Counted from the first letter of the stretch, positions 42,934 through 51,955 are shown. The stretch is DNA of 64,000 bases from Rhodospirillales bacterium (GCA_023898805.1 CP060260.1:310001-374000), one strand, 5' to 3'. The notes: generated by a model not told the origin, from the letters alone. Made by a program: numbers and translations.

Positions 42934-43285
42934 GGCCTGTCACCTCCAGCCGGCGCAAACACCAGCGCAAATCCTTGAGCAGCGTGGCGAACGGGCAGCT
43001 CGCGGTCGCTTCACGCCCGATCAGCACGATGTCGACCGGCGTCTGAATTGCCCCTAGCGCCAGACGCGCCGCGGCCCGCAACCGGCGCTTGACGCGGTTG
43101 CGCACCACCGCCCCGCCCAGTTTTTTGGTCGCTGTGATGCCGATGCGCACACCCGGCCCGGCATTGTCGTCCAGTTGCACGATGACGCTGGGCGATATCC
43201 ATTTACGGCCATCGCGCAGCCGCAAAAAATCAGACCGCCTCTTCAGGCGGTCGATCTTGTTTTTTTTGGTGATGTCGGCGCGCAA
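42902..43285 (-). CDS. rnpA: ribonuclease P protein component
   Basis: This 127-aa protein assists the RNase P RNA in tRNA 5' processing. It has RLKRRSDFLRLRDGRKW and the signature KKLGGAVVRNRVKRRLRAAAR with the RNR motif. The only start before the conserved N-terminus is TTG 43285, 12 nt after the rpmH stop. The tail overlaps yidD. Confidence 0.92.
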   Translation of the reverse strand: MRADITKKNKIDRLKRRSDFLRLRDGRKWISPSVIVQLDDNAGPGVRIGITATKKLGGAVVRNRVKRRLRAAARLALGAIQTPVDIVLIGREATASCPFATLLKDLRWCLRRLEVTGHDSTDRHHAA

Positions 43286-43297
43286 AGGCGGGCCAAA

Positions 43298-43432
43298 TCA
43301 GGCGCTCAGGCGCGCGCGGCCTTTCGCACGGCGGCGGGCCAGCACCTTGCGGCCGTTTTTGGTGGCCATGCGGGCGCGGAAACCGTGGCGGCGCTTGCGC
43401 ACCAGTTTGCTGGGTTGATAAGTGCGTTTCAT
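43298..43432 (-). CDS. rpmH: 50S ribosomal protein L34
   Basis: This 44-aa protein reads MKRTYQPSKLVRKRRHGF and ends ARLSA, the full L34 pattern. AGGAG lies 7 nt before ATG 43432. It is the first gene of the rpmH-rnpA-yidD-yidC unit. Confidence 0.97.
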   Translation of the reverse strand: MKRTYQPSKLVRKRRHGFRARMATKNGRKVLARRRAKGRARLSA

Positions 43433-43467
43433 ACGTATTACTCCTGAATTCCGTGATCTGGCCCGCT

Positions 43468-43496
43468 TTATAAGGCACATGCCGTATAAAAGTCAA
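43468..43496 (-). promoter_or_regulatory. sigma70-type promoter of rpmH operon
   Basis: Minus strand: TTGACT (43491-43496), a 17-nt spacer and TTATAA (43468-43473), a near-consensus promoter about 35 nt before rpmH. Confidence 0.8.
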
Positions 43497-43571
43497 ACCA
43501 TTCACATGCCATTAACGTTTTTCGCCCTATAACTAGAAAATAGGATCAATTTTAGAAAAAGGCATATCACC

Positions 43572-43706
43572 GTGGCCCTGTTTCTTTCTTTTGCCGTTAC
43601 GGCTCTCGCCATCTCCCCGGTTTTCGCGCTTGCGGGCTGGTTTGCCCGTCCGGCTCTCGAACCCGTGCGCGTGCGCGTGCACGCCAACCGCGCATTCCGC
43701 CACTGA
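43572..43706 (+). CDS. small putative membrane peptide, 44 aa
   Basis: A GTG-started frame encodes 44 residues: an N-terminal hydrophobic helix (ALFLSFAVTALAISPVFALAGW) and a basic tail of Arg/Val/His (VRVRVHANRAFRH). It has the make-up of a bitopic membrane peptide or a secreted toxin-like peptide. It lies in the 365-nt gap between rpmH and the 207-aa gene. No strong ribosome-binding site precedes the GTG, so the call is tentative. Confidence 0.35.
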   Translation: MALFLSFAVTALAISPVFALAGWFARPALEPVRVRVHANRAFRH

Positions 43707-43797
43707 TTTTCCTGTCAAACCTGCCAAAGAGGGCTTTTCCGCCCCCGTCTTTATCCCTATACTCCTGAAATACAAGGCAAACGCTTAAGGAATCTCC

Positions 43798-44421
43798 ATG
43801 TTTAACGACGATGATAGCTGGAACCCCGTCACCGGCGAGGAATTGCAGGGTTTTCTCACACAGGTCGGCACGATCGACGGCAAGCACCGTACCGCGGCCG
43901 ACACGACCACCGTATCCTGGCGCACCCTGCCCTTTTACGAACAGGTGGTGCTGATCCGCCTGCGCGACCGGTCATGGCTGCCGGAAAACCTGTCCATCTA
44001 TTACCTCGCCAATCAGGGCAACCTGACCCGGCTTGACGGCACCAGCCCCCCGATTCACCAGACCAACGCCGATGCCCCGATCCGGCTGAACGACGACAAC
44101 ATCCTCGATTACCTGCGCTTTTTCTGCTTTTTCGTGCGCGGCGAGGACGGACCGTTTCTGGTCGCCGAAAGCATGGATACGCACGGCCTGCCCCAGAACA
44201 TGGACGACACCACCCGTCGCGCGATCGAAGGCACGATTCGCCCCGCCAGCTTTGAAGGCAAGAACGCCGAAGGTTACTGGCTGTGCGACGCCATCGTCTT
44301 TTATTCGAACGCGCTGTTCTTTTCGAACTTCGCGATCCAGCCCACGGGCATGATCGAAATGACCGACGACGACCCGCTGGCCCAGGATTTGCCGGTGCGC
44401 GTCGACGCGCCCATCGCCTAA
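43798..44421 (+). CDS. hypothetical protein, 207 aa
   Basis: The protein is soluble and acidic. It contains ILDYLRFFCFFVRGEDGPFLVAES and EGYWLCDAIVFYSNALF near its C-terminal half, which looks like a compact alpha/beta domain. I do not recognise a family with certainty. AAGGAATC lies 4-10 nt before ATG 43798, so expression is likely. A terminator hairpin follows. Confidence 0.7.
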   Translation: MFNDDDSWNPVTGEELQGFLTQVGTIDGKHRTAADTTTVSWRTLPFYEQVVLIRLRDRSWLPENLSIYYLANQGNLTRLDGTSPPIHQTNADAPIRLNDDNILDYLRFFCFFVRGEDGPFLVAESMDTHGLPQNMDDTTRRAIEGTIRPASFEGKNAEGYWLCDAIVFYSNALFFSNFAIQPTGMIEMTDDDPLAQDLPVRVDAPIA

Positions 44422-44443
44422 CGGACATTCAAACCGAATTTAA

Positions 44444-44473
44444 AACCCCGCCCAAAAACGGCGGGGTTTTTTC
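44444..44473 (+). terminator. intrinsic terminator after the 207-aa gene
   Basis: CCCCGCC (44446-44452) pairs with GGCGGGG (44460-44466), with TTTTTT behind it; it ends the 207-aa gene. The plus-strand T run makes it oriented rightwards, and the upstream A tract could also serve the convergent XRE gene. Confidence 0.8.
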
Positions 44474-44498
44474 GATTTGCGCCAAATACAAATCGGCG

Positions 44499-45068
44499 TC
44501 AGGCGCGTTCTTTCTCAAATTTTCGCAAAATGGTTTCCAGCGTACGGGTCTGGGCCGGCGTAAGCTGGCGCAAACGCATCAGCATCACGCGCTCGCTTTC
44601 GCTCAATGCCGGGGCATAGCCTGCGAAATCGGCGGGGTCGATCTGGAATGTGTTGCACACGCGCAGCAACAGTTTTTCGGGCAGCGGTTTTTCCCCGGAT
44701 TCGATCGCCACGATCTCCGCCTCCGGCACGTTCAGGGCGCGGGCGAAGGCGGCGGGGCCAAGCCCGGTCAACCGCCTTATGGATTGCAACGGATGGCGCG
44801 GCGCGGAAGTTTGCGCCGGTGCCGCGTCGTTGCTGGCCGCGCCCGGGGCGCGAATGCCGAAAATCTCAAGCCCGCAGCCAAAATATTCGGCCAACGCCAG
44901 CGCGGTCTTATACCCGAGATCGGCGGGCACGCCGCGGGTCAGGTATTGCTGGATATAAGCGTGGTTCTTGCCGATCGCGCGCGAAACGGCAGACATGTCC
45001 AGCCCGCGTTCCGCGATCAAGCGGCGCAGGGCATTGCGGATTTTATCGTTAGTGACGGCGTGTTGCAT
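44499..45068 (-). CDS. XRE-family helix-turn-helix regulator
   Basis: This 189-aa protein has two helix-turn-helix-like units: ERGLDMSAVSRAIGKNHAYIQQYLTRG near residue 25 and TGLGPAAFARALNVPEAEIVAIESGEK near 105. The second ends in a leucine-rich region (LTPAQTRTLETILRKFEKERA). Cro/C1-type repressors have this layout. It is divergent from uvrC by 61 bp and may regulate it or itself. Confidence 0.8.
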   Translation of the reverse strand: MQHAVTNDKIRNALRRLIAERGLDMSAVSRAIGKNHAYIQQYLTRGVPADLGYKTALALAEYFGCGLEIFGIRAPGAASNDAAPAQTSAPRHPLQSIRRLTGLGPAAFARALNVPEAEIVAIESGEKPLPEKLLLRVCNTFQIDPADFAGYAPALSESERVMLMRLRQLTPAQTRTLETILRKFEKERA

Positions 45069-45129
45069 TGATAGGAATTTACCTCTTTGATTGGCGCGCG
45101 TCCAGTTTTGGTTTAAATATTTTCTGCCC

Positions 45130-46980
45130 ATGGGAATGATCGACGGTCTGGAAACCATTCGCGCACAGGCGCGGCTTTTGCCCGAAACACCCGGCGTCTA
45201 TCGCATGCTGGGCGCGGACGACGCGCCGCTTTACGTCGGCAAGGCGCGGGCGCTCCGGCGCCGCGTCACCTCTTACACGCGCTGGGACCAGTTACCCAAA
45301 CGGCTGCAACGCATGGTGTCCGAAACACTGCGTATGGAAATCGTCCACACGCATACCGAGGTCGAGGCGCTGCTGCTCGAAGCCAACCTGATCAAGACGC
45401 TGCGCCCGCGTTACAACATCCTGCTCAAGGACGACAAATCCTTCCCCTATATCCGCATTTCGCGTACCCACGACTTTCCGCGCATCGAAAAATACCGCGG
45501 CGAACAAACCGAAGACGCCGATTATTACGGACCGTTCGCATCCAGCCATGCGGTCAACGAAACCATCGCGACCTTGCAACGCGCGTTTTTGCTGCGCAAC
45601 TGCACCGACGCCATTTTCAATGCGCGCACGCGACCGTGCCTGCAATACCACATCAAACGTTGTACCGCGCCATGCGTCGGGTATGTCGACCGAACCGCCT
45701 ATCAAGCGCAGGTAGCTGAAATCCGCGCTTTTCTTTCCGGCGAAAGCCGTAAAATCGTCGAACGCCTTTCGCACGCCATGCAAGCCGCATCCGAACGCAT
45801 GGATTACGAAGAAGCGGCCATGTACCGCGATCGGGTACAGGCGCTTTCCCACATCCAGTTACAGCAAGACATCAACGTGCAGGGCATGGGCGACGCCGAT
45901 GTCTTTGCGCTGGCCCGCGACGGTGCACAAATCTGCGTGCAGGTGTTCTTTTTCCGCAAGGGGCAGAATTTCGGCAACAAATCTTACTTCCCGCGCGCGG
46001 CGGCGGATAACGGCGACGCGGAAATTCTTGCTGCGTTTTTGCCGCAATTTTACGCAAGCCGCCTGCCCCCGCGCGAAATCCTGCTTTCCCACGCTATCGA
46101 CGAAGCGACATTGATCGAACAAGGCCTGCGTACGCTTCACCGGCTAAACTTCGGAATAAAACTGCATGCGCCGCTTCGCGGCGACCGGCGGCGCATGGTG
46201 GATTTCGTCGCCGACAACGCGCGCGCCGCGCTTGAACGGCACAAAAGCGAACGCGCGGGCGATGCGCTTGGCCTTGCCAGGGTGCAGGCGATTTTCGGCC
46301 TGGGCGAAGAACCGCAGCGTATCGAAATTTACGATAACAGCCACGTTCAAGGCACCAATAAGGTCGGCGCGATGGTGGTGGCCGGGCCGGAAGGGTTTCG
46401 TAAATCCGCCTATCGCAAGTTCAATATTGAAACCACCGAAGCCGGGGACGATTTTGCAATGATGCGCGAGGTCTTTACACGCCGCTTTACCCGCGCGCTT
46501 AAGGAGGGACGCCAGGGCGACCCGCAAATCTGGCCCGATCTGGTACTGATCGACGGCGGGATCGGACAGCTGAATAGCTGCATGCAGGTGCTGGCGGAAC
46601 TCGGGATTGCCGAAGCGTTTTGCGTGGTCGCGATTTCAAAGGGCCCGGACCGCAACGCGGGGCGCGAGTTTTTTCATCGTCCGGGGCACAAGGCGTTTCA
46701 GCTCGATCCGGACGACAGCGGCCTTTTATACATGCAGCGTCTGCGCGACGAGGCGCACCGCTTCGCCATCGGCGCGCACCGCGCCCGGCGCGGGCGGGCG
46801 ATGCTGGCATCAAGTCTGGACGAGATTTCAGGCATTGGCGCCGCGCGCAAAAAGGCGCTGCTTGCGCATTTCGGCTCGGGCAAGGCGGTGGAACGCGCGG
46901 GCCTCAAGGATCTTGAAGCCGTGCCAGGTATCAGCAAGACCATCGCAAAGCTGATCTACGACCATTATCAAGGCAGTTAA
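45130..46980 (+). CDS. uvrC: excinuclease ABC subunit C
   Basis: This 616-aa nuclease makes both incisions in nucleotide excision repair. The N-terminal GIY-YIG nuclease reads PETPGVYRMLG...LYVGKA; a UVR domain follows (ERMDYEEAAMYRDRVQAL), then the RNase H-like domain (EIYDNSHVQGTNKVGAMVV) and a C-terminal helix-hairpin-helix pair (GIGAARKKALLAHFG; VPGISKTIAKLIY). ATG 45130 or 45136 fits; the frame extends to 45091. Confidence 0.95.
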   Translation: MGMIDGLETIRAQARLLPETPGVYRMLGADDAPLYVGKARALRRRVTSYTRWDQLPKRLQRMVSETLRMEIVHTHTEVEALLLEANLIKTLRPRYNILLKDDKSFPYIRISRTHDFPRIEKYRGEQTEDADYYGPFASSHAVNETIATLQRAFLLRNCTDAIFNARTRPCLQYHIKRCTAPCVGYVDRTAYQAQVAEIRAFLSGESRKIVERLSHAMQAASERMDYEEAAMYRDRVQALSHIQLQQDINVQGMGDADVFALARDGAQICVQVFFFRKGQNFGNKSYFPRAAADNGDAEILAAFLPQFYASRLPPREILLSHAIDEATLIEQGLRTLHRLNFGIKLHAPLRGDRRRMVDFVADNARAALERHKSERAGDALGLARVQAIFGLGEEPQRIEIYDNSHVQGTNKVGAMVVAGPEGFRKSAYRKFNIETTEAGDDFAMMREVFTRRFTRALKEGRQGDPQIWPDLVLIDGGIGQLNSCMQVLAELGIAEAFCVVAISKGPDRNAGREFFHRPGHKAFQLDPDDSGLLYMQRLRDEAHRFAIGAHRARRGRAMLASSLDEISGIGAARKKALLAHFGSGKAVERAGLKDLEAVPGISKTIAKLIYDHYQGS

Positions 46981-47237
46981 AAAATCCTTACAACATACTT
47001 ATATCAAACAGAAAACGGCGCATGGGTTGCGCCTTGAAATAAAGTTGAGATTTATCGGGTATTTATCTGTCCGGACTGGAAAAACCCGGCTTTTAAAATT
47101 CCATGCTTTGAATCTTGCTTTTCGCGAAACATGCATGTTAGGGTCCATCCCATCGCGTGAAATTCACAACAGTTTTCGTGTCGGCTCCGGCCGGTTTCCC
47201 GCGTCATGTGCAACTTAAAAAACCTGGGGTTAACGCG

Positions 47238-48092
47238 GTGTTTCATAAGCGAAATCCACAAACCACTTTTCCTGGCACGCCGGGCCAGAACCAGACCGCA
47301 TCTGGAAACGAGACGGCCTCGGCCTATCTTCCACCGCGCGATGTGCGTGGTCCGACCGGCACCCAGCCGGGAACGGCCAGCCGCCCAACCAGCGCCCCAA
47401 TCAGCGCACAGAATAATAGCGTCCACCAAACCCCATATAAACCCAGCCCAACCCCAACCAGCAATGAAGGACCCAGCGCCATGAACGCTCTGAACACCCC
47501 CAACGAAAACGCCAACGCCCAATCCGCCCCGGCGGGCCGTCCGATGGACATTCCGGGCTCGATGCCGTATGGCCGCCCGATGACCCCGGGCATGGGCGCG
47601 GGCTATGGCGCGCCGACCTCCTACAACCCCTATGGTTCGGGCCGCAAGCTGATTATCGGCGAAGGCATCACCATGTCGGGCGAAATCGAACATTGCGACC
47701 ACCTGATCGTCGAAGGCACGGTTCAGGCGACCTTGAAGGACGCCAAACTGCTCGACATCAGCGAAGCGGGCGTGTTCTACGGCACCGTCGACATCGAAGA
47801 AGCGACCATCGCCGGCCGCTTTGAAGGCGACATCACCGTCGCGGGCCGCCTGACCGTCAAGGCATCGGGCGTGATCACAGGTTCCATCCGCTACAAGGAA
47901 CTGGCGATCGAGGCCGGCGCGTCGATCGAAGGCACGCTGTCCCCGACCGGCCCGCGCAAGGGCGACGATCAGGTCGCTGCCGCCGACTTCTCGAAAGGCA
48001 AGGCCGTGGCGAAACAGGCGCGCGAAGCCGCCAACAAACCCAATGAACCGCTGTTCGGCGACAAGGGCAACAACGCGGCTTCGGCGGCCTGA
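47238..48092 (+). CDS. bactofilin family protein
   Basis: The 284-aa protein has a Pro/Ser/Ala-rich N-terminal tail (residues 1-130) and a bactofilin beta-helix core, GRKLIIGEGITMSGEIEHCDHLIVEGTV, ARLDITVAG-like repeats and a C-terminal Lys-rich tail. Bactofilins polymerise into filaments that organise cell shape or stalk. The GTG at 47238 (MFHKRNPQ after decoding) fits the short N-terminal tails of relatives; the frame also opens at GTG 47157, and ATG 47481 would drop the tail. It is not near a LytM peptidase gene, the usual partner. Confidence 0.85.
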   Translation: MFHKRNPQTTFPGTPGQNQTASGNETASAYLPPRDVRGPTGTQPGTASRPTSAPISAQNNSVHQTPYKPSPTPTSNEGPSAMNALNTPNENANAQSAPAGRPMDIPGSMPYGRPMTPGMGAGYGAPTSYNPYGSGRKLIIGEGITMSGEIEHCDHLIVEGTVQATLKDAKLLDISEAGVFYGTVDIEEATIAGRFEGDITVAGRLTVKASGVITGSIRYKELAIEAGASIEGTLSPTGPRKGDDQVAAADFSKGKAVAKQAREAANKPNEPLFGDKGNNAASAA

Positions 48093-48101
48093 TAGGCACC
48101 C

Positions 48102-48704
48102 ATGTCACCCGTCATGTCCTTCATGCGGGAGATGTTTTTTCAAAAAAATTTCCGCGACCGGTGCACCAGCGCCGGTCGTGTCGTTTTACGCCCTTCCCTG
48201 CTTGCCGCGCTGGTGCTTGCAGCGACCGCGGTGCTTGGCACCAGCACACTGCGCGACCCACTGCAGACTTTCGTCACCCAGGCGCGCGATGCGGGCTTGG
48301 CCGCCGGGACCGCGCTTGCGAACCCCGCCGATCCACGCGCGCTTACACGCACGGCGCTGCTGCGCCGCGTAGCAGGAAACGCCGACGCGGTTCGGGATTT
48401 AAACCGTGCGCAATTTGGCGTGCTGTTCGGCCCACCCGATCTGCGGCGTATCGAAGCGGAAACGGAATCGTGGCATTATGTGGCGCCCGCCTGCGCGCTC
48501 GACGTCTATTTCCAGCGCGGCGCCCTCCATCCGGCCTATGCCGAATATCGCGTGCGCGGCGATGCGCAAGGCGCGCGTGCGGATGCGGACTACCATGCCT
48601 GCCTCTCGCAGCTTTACGCACAGGCCGGAAAGGAAGTCCCACGCGAACACGCGCGCGTACAAGCCGATTTCAGGAATTTTATGCTCAATTCCGGGTATAA
48701 GTGA
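48102..48704 (+). CDS. exported BamE-like small protein
   Basis: This 200-aa protein starts with a basic region and a hydrophobic stretch (SLLAALVLAATAVLG), which looks like a signal anchor. Residues about 105-150 (FGVLFGPPDLRRIEAETESWHYVAPACALDVYFQ) resemble the BamE/SmpA-type module found in many alphaproteobacterial exported proteins, where W-x-Y and C-x-L-D occur at similar spacing. It overlaps the convergent PEBP gene by 20 nt. Confidence 0.55.
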   Translation: MSPVMSFMREMFFQKNFRDRCTSAGRVVLRPSLLAALVLAATAVLGTSTLRDPLQTFVTQARDAGLAAGTALANPADPRALTRTALLRRVAGNADAVRDLNRAQFGVLFGPPDLRRIEAETESWHYVAPACALDVYFQRGALHPAYAEYRVRGDAQGARADADYHACLSQLYAQAGKEVPREHARVQADFRNFMLNSGYK

Positions 48705-49275
48705 CGCTCAACGTCGCGCTGGCCAGTGCGTGCTCGCGCAGCCACGCGATGGTGGACGGGCCCGTCTGACTGAAAGGATAGAATTCGTACCGGTCCGGCA
48801 TCGCATAAACGGTGAATTCGTAATGATGCGTTTCGCCGCGCGGCGGACAAGCCCCGGCATAAGCGGAATTACCGTATGAATTGCGCATCAGCGCGGCATT
48901 GCCGGGTAAAGCATTCGTCTTGCCGCTGGCGGAATCGGGCGACAACACATAAGCGCTGTCTGGAATATTAAGCACAGCCCAGTGCAAAAACCCGCCATTG
49001 GGCGCATCGGGATCAAACATGCTGACAGCGAAACTGCGCGTAGCGGCGGGCGCGCCCGACCATTCAAGCGACGGCGCGACGTTTTGACCGTTGCATCCAT
49101 GGGCATCGTCGACCGCCGAGCGGGGAAGCGCGCCCCCGTTCTCCATCTGCGAACTGATGATCGCGAAATAGCGACCATTCCCATCGGCACCACCCGCGCC
49201 GTAAAGCGCATAAGCGGGAACGGACGGCAACAAAAAGGCGACCCCAAGGGCGAAAGTGTAAAGCGCACGGCGCAT
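48685..49275 (-). CDS. exported PEBP (YbhB/Raf-kinase-inhibitor-like) protein
   Basis: This 196-aa protein has a signal peptide (ALYTFALGVAFLLPSVPAYA) and the PEBP fold: VAPSLEWSGAPA, DPDAPNGGFLHWAVLNIP and ACPPRGETHHYEFTVYAM, with the ligand-pocket His/Asp residues kept. Bacterial members have uncertain function. ATG 49275 places the signal peptide at the start; the frame to 49317 is longer. It converges with the BamE-like gene. Confidence 0.88.
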   Translation of the reverse strand: MRRALYTFALGVAFLLPSVPAYALYGAGGADGNGRYFAIISSQMENGGALPRSAVDDAHGCNGQNVAPSLEWSGAPAATRSFAVSMFDPDAPNGGFLHWAVLNIPDSAYVLSPDSASGKTNALPGNAALMRNSYGNSAYAGACPPRGETHHYEFTVYAMPDRYEFYPFSQTGPSTIAWLREHALASATLSVTYTRN

Positions 49276-49323
49276 GACCAAAAATATAGCACGCCCCCGC
49301 CCCACGGCCAGCGGCAAGTGGAT

Positions 49324-49980
49324 TCAGAGTGTTTTTGCGGTAAAACGGCACACGGATGCGATAGGACAGGCGGCACAGTTTGGCTTGCGCGCGGTGCAGA
49401 TATACCGCCCGTGCAGGATCAACCAGTGATGCGCGTGCGAACGGAACGGCGCGGGGATGCGTTTTTCAAGGTCGGCCTCCACCGCCTCCGGCGTCTTGCC
49501 GCGTGACAGGCCCGCACGGTTCGCGACGCGAAAAATATGCGTATCGACCGCGATCGTGTCTTGCCCGAAAGCGATGTTGAGCACGACATTCGCGCTTTTG
49601 CGCCCCACCCCGGGCAGCGTAACCAGTTCCTCGCGCGTTTGCGGCACAACCCCGCCGAATTCGCTTACAAGCTTTTGCGAAAGCAGCCGGATATTCTTCG
49701 CCTTGGCCCGGAACAGGCCGATGGTCTTGATGCAATCGCGGATTTGCGCCTCGTCCAGCGCCGCCATTTTTTCAGGCGTATCGGCCAACGCGAACAGCGC
49801 GGGCGTGGCCTTGTTCACGCTTTTATCCGTCGCCTGCGCCGAAAGCACCACAGCGACCAAAAGCGTGAATGGGCTGGAATAATCCAGCTCGCCCTTCGGC
49901 TCCGGATTGGCGGCGCGCAGCGTGGTGAAAAGCGCCGCGATTTCCGAAGGCTTGAGCAACCGGTCGCACAAAATCGTCAT
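49324..49980 (-). CDS. nth: endonuclease III
   Basis: This 218-aa DNA glycosylase/AP lyase removes oxidised pyrimidines. The helix-hairpin-helix LPGVGRKSANVVL has the catalytic Lys and the following VDTHIFRV carries the Asp. Four cysteines near the C-terminus have spacing 6-2-5 (CTARKPNCAACPIASVC), the [4Fe-4S] cluster. ATG 49980 begins MTILCDRLLKP; longer frames run into the upstream gene. Confidence 0.96.
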   Translation of the reverse strand: MTILCDRLLKPSEIAALFTTLRAANPEPKGELDYSSPFTLLVAVVLSAQATDKSVNKATPALFALADTPEKMAALDEAQIRDCIKTIGLFRAKAKNIRLLSQKLVSEFGGVVPQTREELVTLPGVGRKSANVVLNIAFGQDTIAVDTHIFRVANRAGLSRGKTPEAVEADLEKRIPAPFRSHAHHWLILHGRYICTARKPNCAACPIASVCRFTAKTL

Positions 49981-50024
49981 GCGCCGATCATGGCGGCGGC
50001 GCATGACCTGCGCAAGGGGAAGCG

Positions 50025-50636
50025 TCAACGCACCGCCATCGGCATCGGCATCGTATCGAAAACGGTCGACGGCGTAACGATGGCCAACATCGAACGGTCC
50101 AGCGCCTCCCGCGCGGGAGCGATAGGCGCGAATACCGGAGCCTGTGCGATCAGACGCCCTTGCGGATCGCGCATGGCATAAAATTTGTGATTTCCGATGC
50201 GGCAAAGAAAACGACGATTCCAGCGCGGATTGACGTACAACGCATGAAAGTGCAGCGCCCGGTCGGCGCAGGTATGGATGTTATCCAGATCGTTAAACAC
50301 TTCTTGAACTTTCGGCGTGCCGGAACCGGACGCCGCGCCCTGGAACTGATCTTCCGCATACACGACGCCGCAGGCGGTCCTTTTACCCCCAAAAGCCGCG
50401 CGCTTGCGATTAATGATGACCTTCATCACGGCGGCGATACCGGCTTTCGGCTCGCCGCGCGCTTCCCGCGCCGTCGTGCCAAGCAGGCAAAGCTTGTCCT
50501 TATGCGTGGCGATGGCGGAATGGTTGCTGGCAGAGGCTTTTTTGTCGCCTTGCATGGCCGGCGTGGCGCATCCCGCAAGGGTCGCCGCCGCCAATATGAC
50601 ACAAAGCGAAACACGGGACGCGGATTTAACGCGCAT
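50025..50636 (-). CDS. SleB-like cell wall hydrolase lipoprotein
   Basis: This 203-aa protein has a lipobox LAGCA near residue 22, so it is membrane-anchored in the periplasm. The Hydrolase_2 domain follows: TTAREARGEPKAGIAAVMKVIINRKR with the catalytic Glu of the EARGE motif, then CGVVYAEDQFQ and HTCADRALHF. Such domains cleave peptidoglycan. It follows nth on the same strand by 45 nt. Confidence 0.85.
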   Translation of the reverse strand: MRVKSASRVSLCVILAAATLAGCATPAMQGDKKASASNHSAIATHKDKLCLLGTTAREARGEPKAGIAAVMKVIINRKRAAFGGKRTACGVVYAEDQFQGAASGSGTPKVQEVFNDLDNIHTCADRALHFHALYVNPRWNRRFLCRIGNHKFYAMRDPQGRLIAQAPVFAPIAPAREALDRSMLAIVTPSTVFDTMPMPMAVR

Positions 50637-50725
50637 GTTCGACCTTCCGGTTATTGTTTTCCAAACCGGTGTTATGGCATTAACTTCCTTATGTCAACGA
50701 ATTTCGAGCCCTCGCCCCGCCATGC

Positions 50726-51130
50726 TTACGCCGCCTGATCCCAATCGACGCGCATTCTTGGCCCCATGCATTTCATCAGATAGGCGCGCCGCATCGCGTG
50801 ATAATCACGGTGCGCGCAATACCACAATTTCAACTCGTCCCCGATTCGGCGGTGCAGCGCCGCGCCCTCCGCCGCGCCGTACAGCCGTGCGACCGGGTCG
50901 CTCTCGGTCCTGATCGCCCGCGCCCACAGACGATAGGCCAGAATTTGCGCCCGCGCCCGTGTGCGATAGCGCTCGCACAATTCCGACATCAGCTTGACGT
51001 CCATGAACTGTACGTCCATGCGCGTAATCCGTGCCCGCCCGTTCATCAACGCCTGCGCCTCGACCCGCCCAAAGCGTGTTTCAAGGATCGACGCAATCGC
51101 CTGCGCCGCCCGCGTGTTGGTTTTTTCCAT
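50726..51130 (-). CDS. hypothetical basic protein, 134 aa
   Basis: The protein is Arg/Met/Ala-rich and helical, with no signal peptide or recognised domain (ETRFGRVEAQALMNGRARITRMDVQFMDVKLMSEL is a representative segment). The GGGGGGG-rich Shine-Dalgarno before ATG 51130 suggests it is expressed. It is divergent from the pentapeptide protein across the AT-rich gap. Confidence 0.6.
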   Translation of the reverse strand: MEKTNTRAAQAIASILETRFGRVEAQALMNGRARITRMDVQFMDVKLMSELCERYRTRARAQILAYRLWARAIRTESDPVARLYGAAEGAALHRRIGDELKLWYCAHRDYHAMRRAYLMKCMGPRMRVDWDQAA

Positions 51131-51198
51131 TGTCCCCCCCCTGTTTTGTGCCACAACCATAAAGAGTCTTTTTTGTAGCGACATTAGAATTATACATA

Positions 51199-51290
51199 AA
51201 CTTATTAAGAATAAGTTAATTCCTATAATCTATGAAAGATTTTTGCGCTCTACCTTGTTTTGTTGGTTTATTAAATAAGTTTTTTCCTAT
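51199..51290. promoter_or_regulatory. AT-rich divergent regulatory region with CtrA-like box
   Basis: The gap 51131-51349 drops to low GC. A perfect TTAA-N7-TTAA (51205-51219), the CtrA consensus, overlaps an 8-bp inverted repeat AACTTATT/AATAAGTT (51199-51206 with 51210-51217). A related block lies at 51268-51290 (TTATTAAATAAG...TTTCCTAT), sharing TTTCCTAT/TTCCTAT with the first. Confidence 0.45.
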
Positions 51291-51349
51291 TGACGAATCC
51301 GGCACCGCGAAATACTGCTAAATCATAAAGAGAAAAGCAGGAGAGAAAA

Positions 51350-51955
51350 ATGCCCGCCTACGCCATCCGCTCGCACCGCGACCGCCATGTGATTTTCGCC
51401 GGAGAATACCCTGATCTGCGTCGCTGCGCGGAGGCCGCGGTGGATGCGGGTCGCGCCCTCACCTATGCCGATTTCGCGGGCGCAAACCTGGCGCATGTCA
51501 CGCTCGACGGCGCCGACCTGCGCTACGCCCGGTTCGACGGGGCGGACCTGACAGGGGCAAATCTCTCCGAAGCCGACCTGACCGGCGCAAGCCTGCGCGG
51601 CACAGACGCCACCCTCGCCTGCCTGGCCGAAAGCCGCCTGATCGACATGGATTGCACGGATGCGACATTCACGGGCGCGCACATCACCGGCGCGGTGATG
51701 GAAGGCTGCCGCTTTTCCACCCCCTCTGCCCTCGCGCTGCCTTTCGACATGCTGCAATCCATGGGGACACAAACCTATGCCCACGACAACAACGGCACGG
51801 CCCTGCCCTTCGCCGCCTGCCCGATCGTCATTACCGGGCTGGGACCGCGCATCGTACGGCTGGACCGGCATATCCTGATCGGCAATGCGCTGCGCCCCGA
51901 TACGCCCGCCGCGCGCCATATGCTCGACCAGTTTCTGGCCGGGGTCACAGCCTAG
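51350..51955 (+). CDS. pentapeptide-repeat protein
   Basis: The 201-aa protein has a short head, then about fourteen tandem pentapeptides of the A(D/N)Lxx type at residues about 40-125 (ADFAGANLAHVTLDGADLRYARFDGADLTGANL). The right-handed quadrilateral beta-helix is known from DNA mimics such as MfpA/Qnr, but many members have other roles. A non-repeat C-terminus of 75 residues follows. The ribosome-binding site AGGAGAG precedes ATG 51350. Confidence 0.88.
   Translation: MPAYAIRSHRDRHVIFAGEYPDLRRCAEAAVDAGRALTYADFAGANLAHVTLDGADLRYARFDGADLTGANLSEADLTGASLRGTDATLACLAESRLIDMDCTDATFTGAHITGAVMEGCRFSTPSALALPFDMLQSMGTQTYAHDNNGTALPFAACPIVITGLGPRIVRLDRHILIGNALRPDTPAARHMLDQFLAGVTA

Noticed and set aside
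47017..47033. hairpin GGCGCA/TGCGCC as uvrC terminator
   Set aside because: No T run follows, so it is not a convincing terminator.
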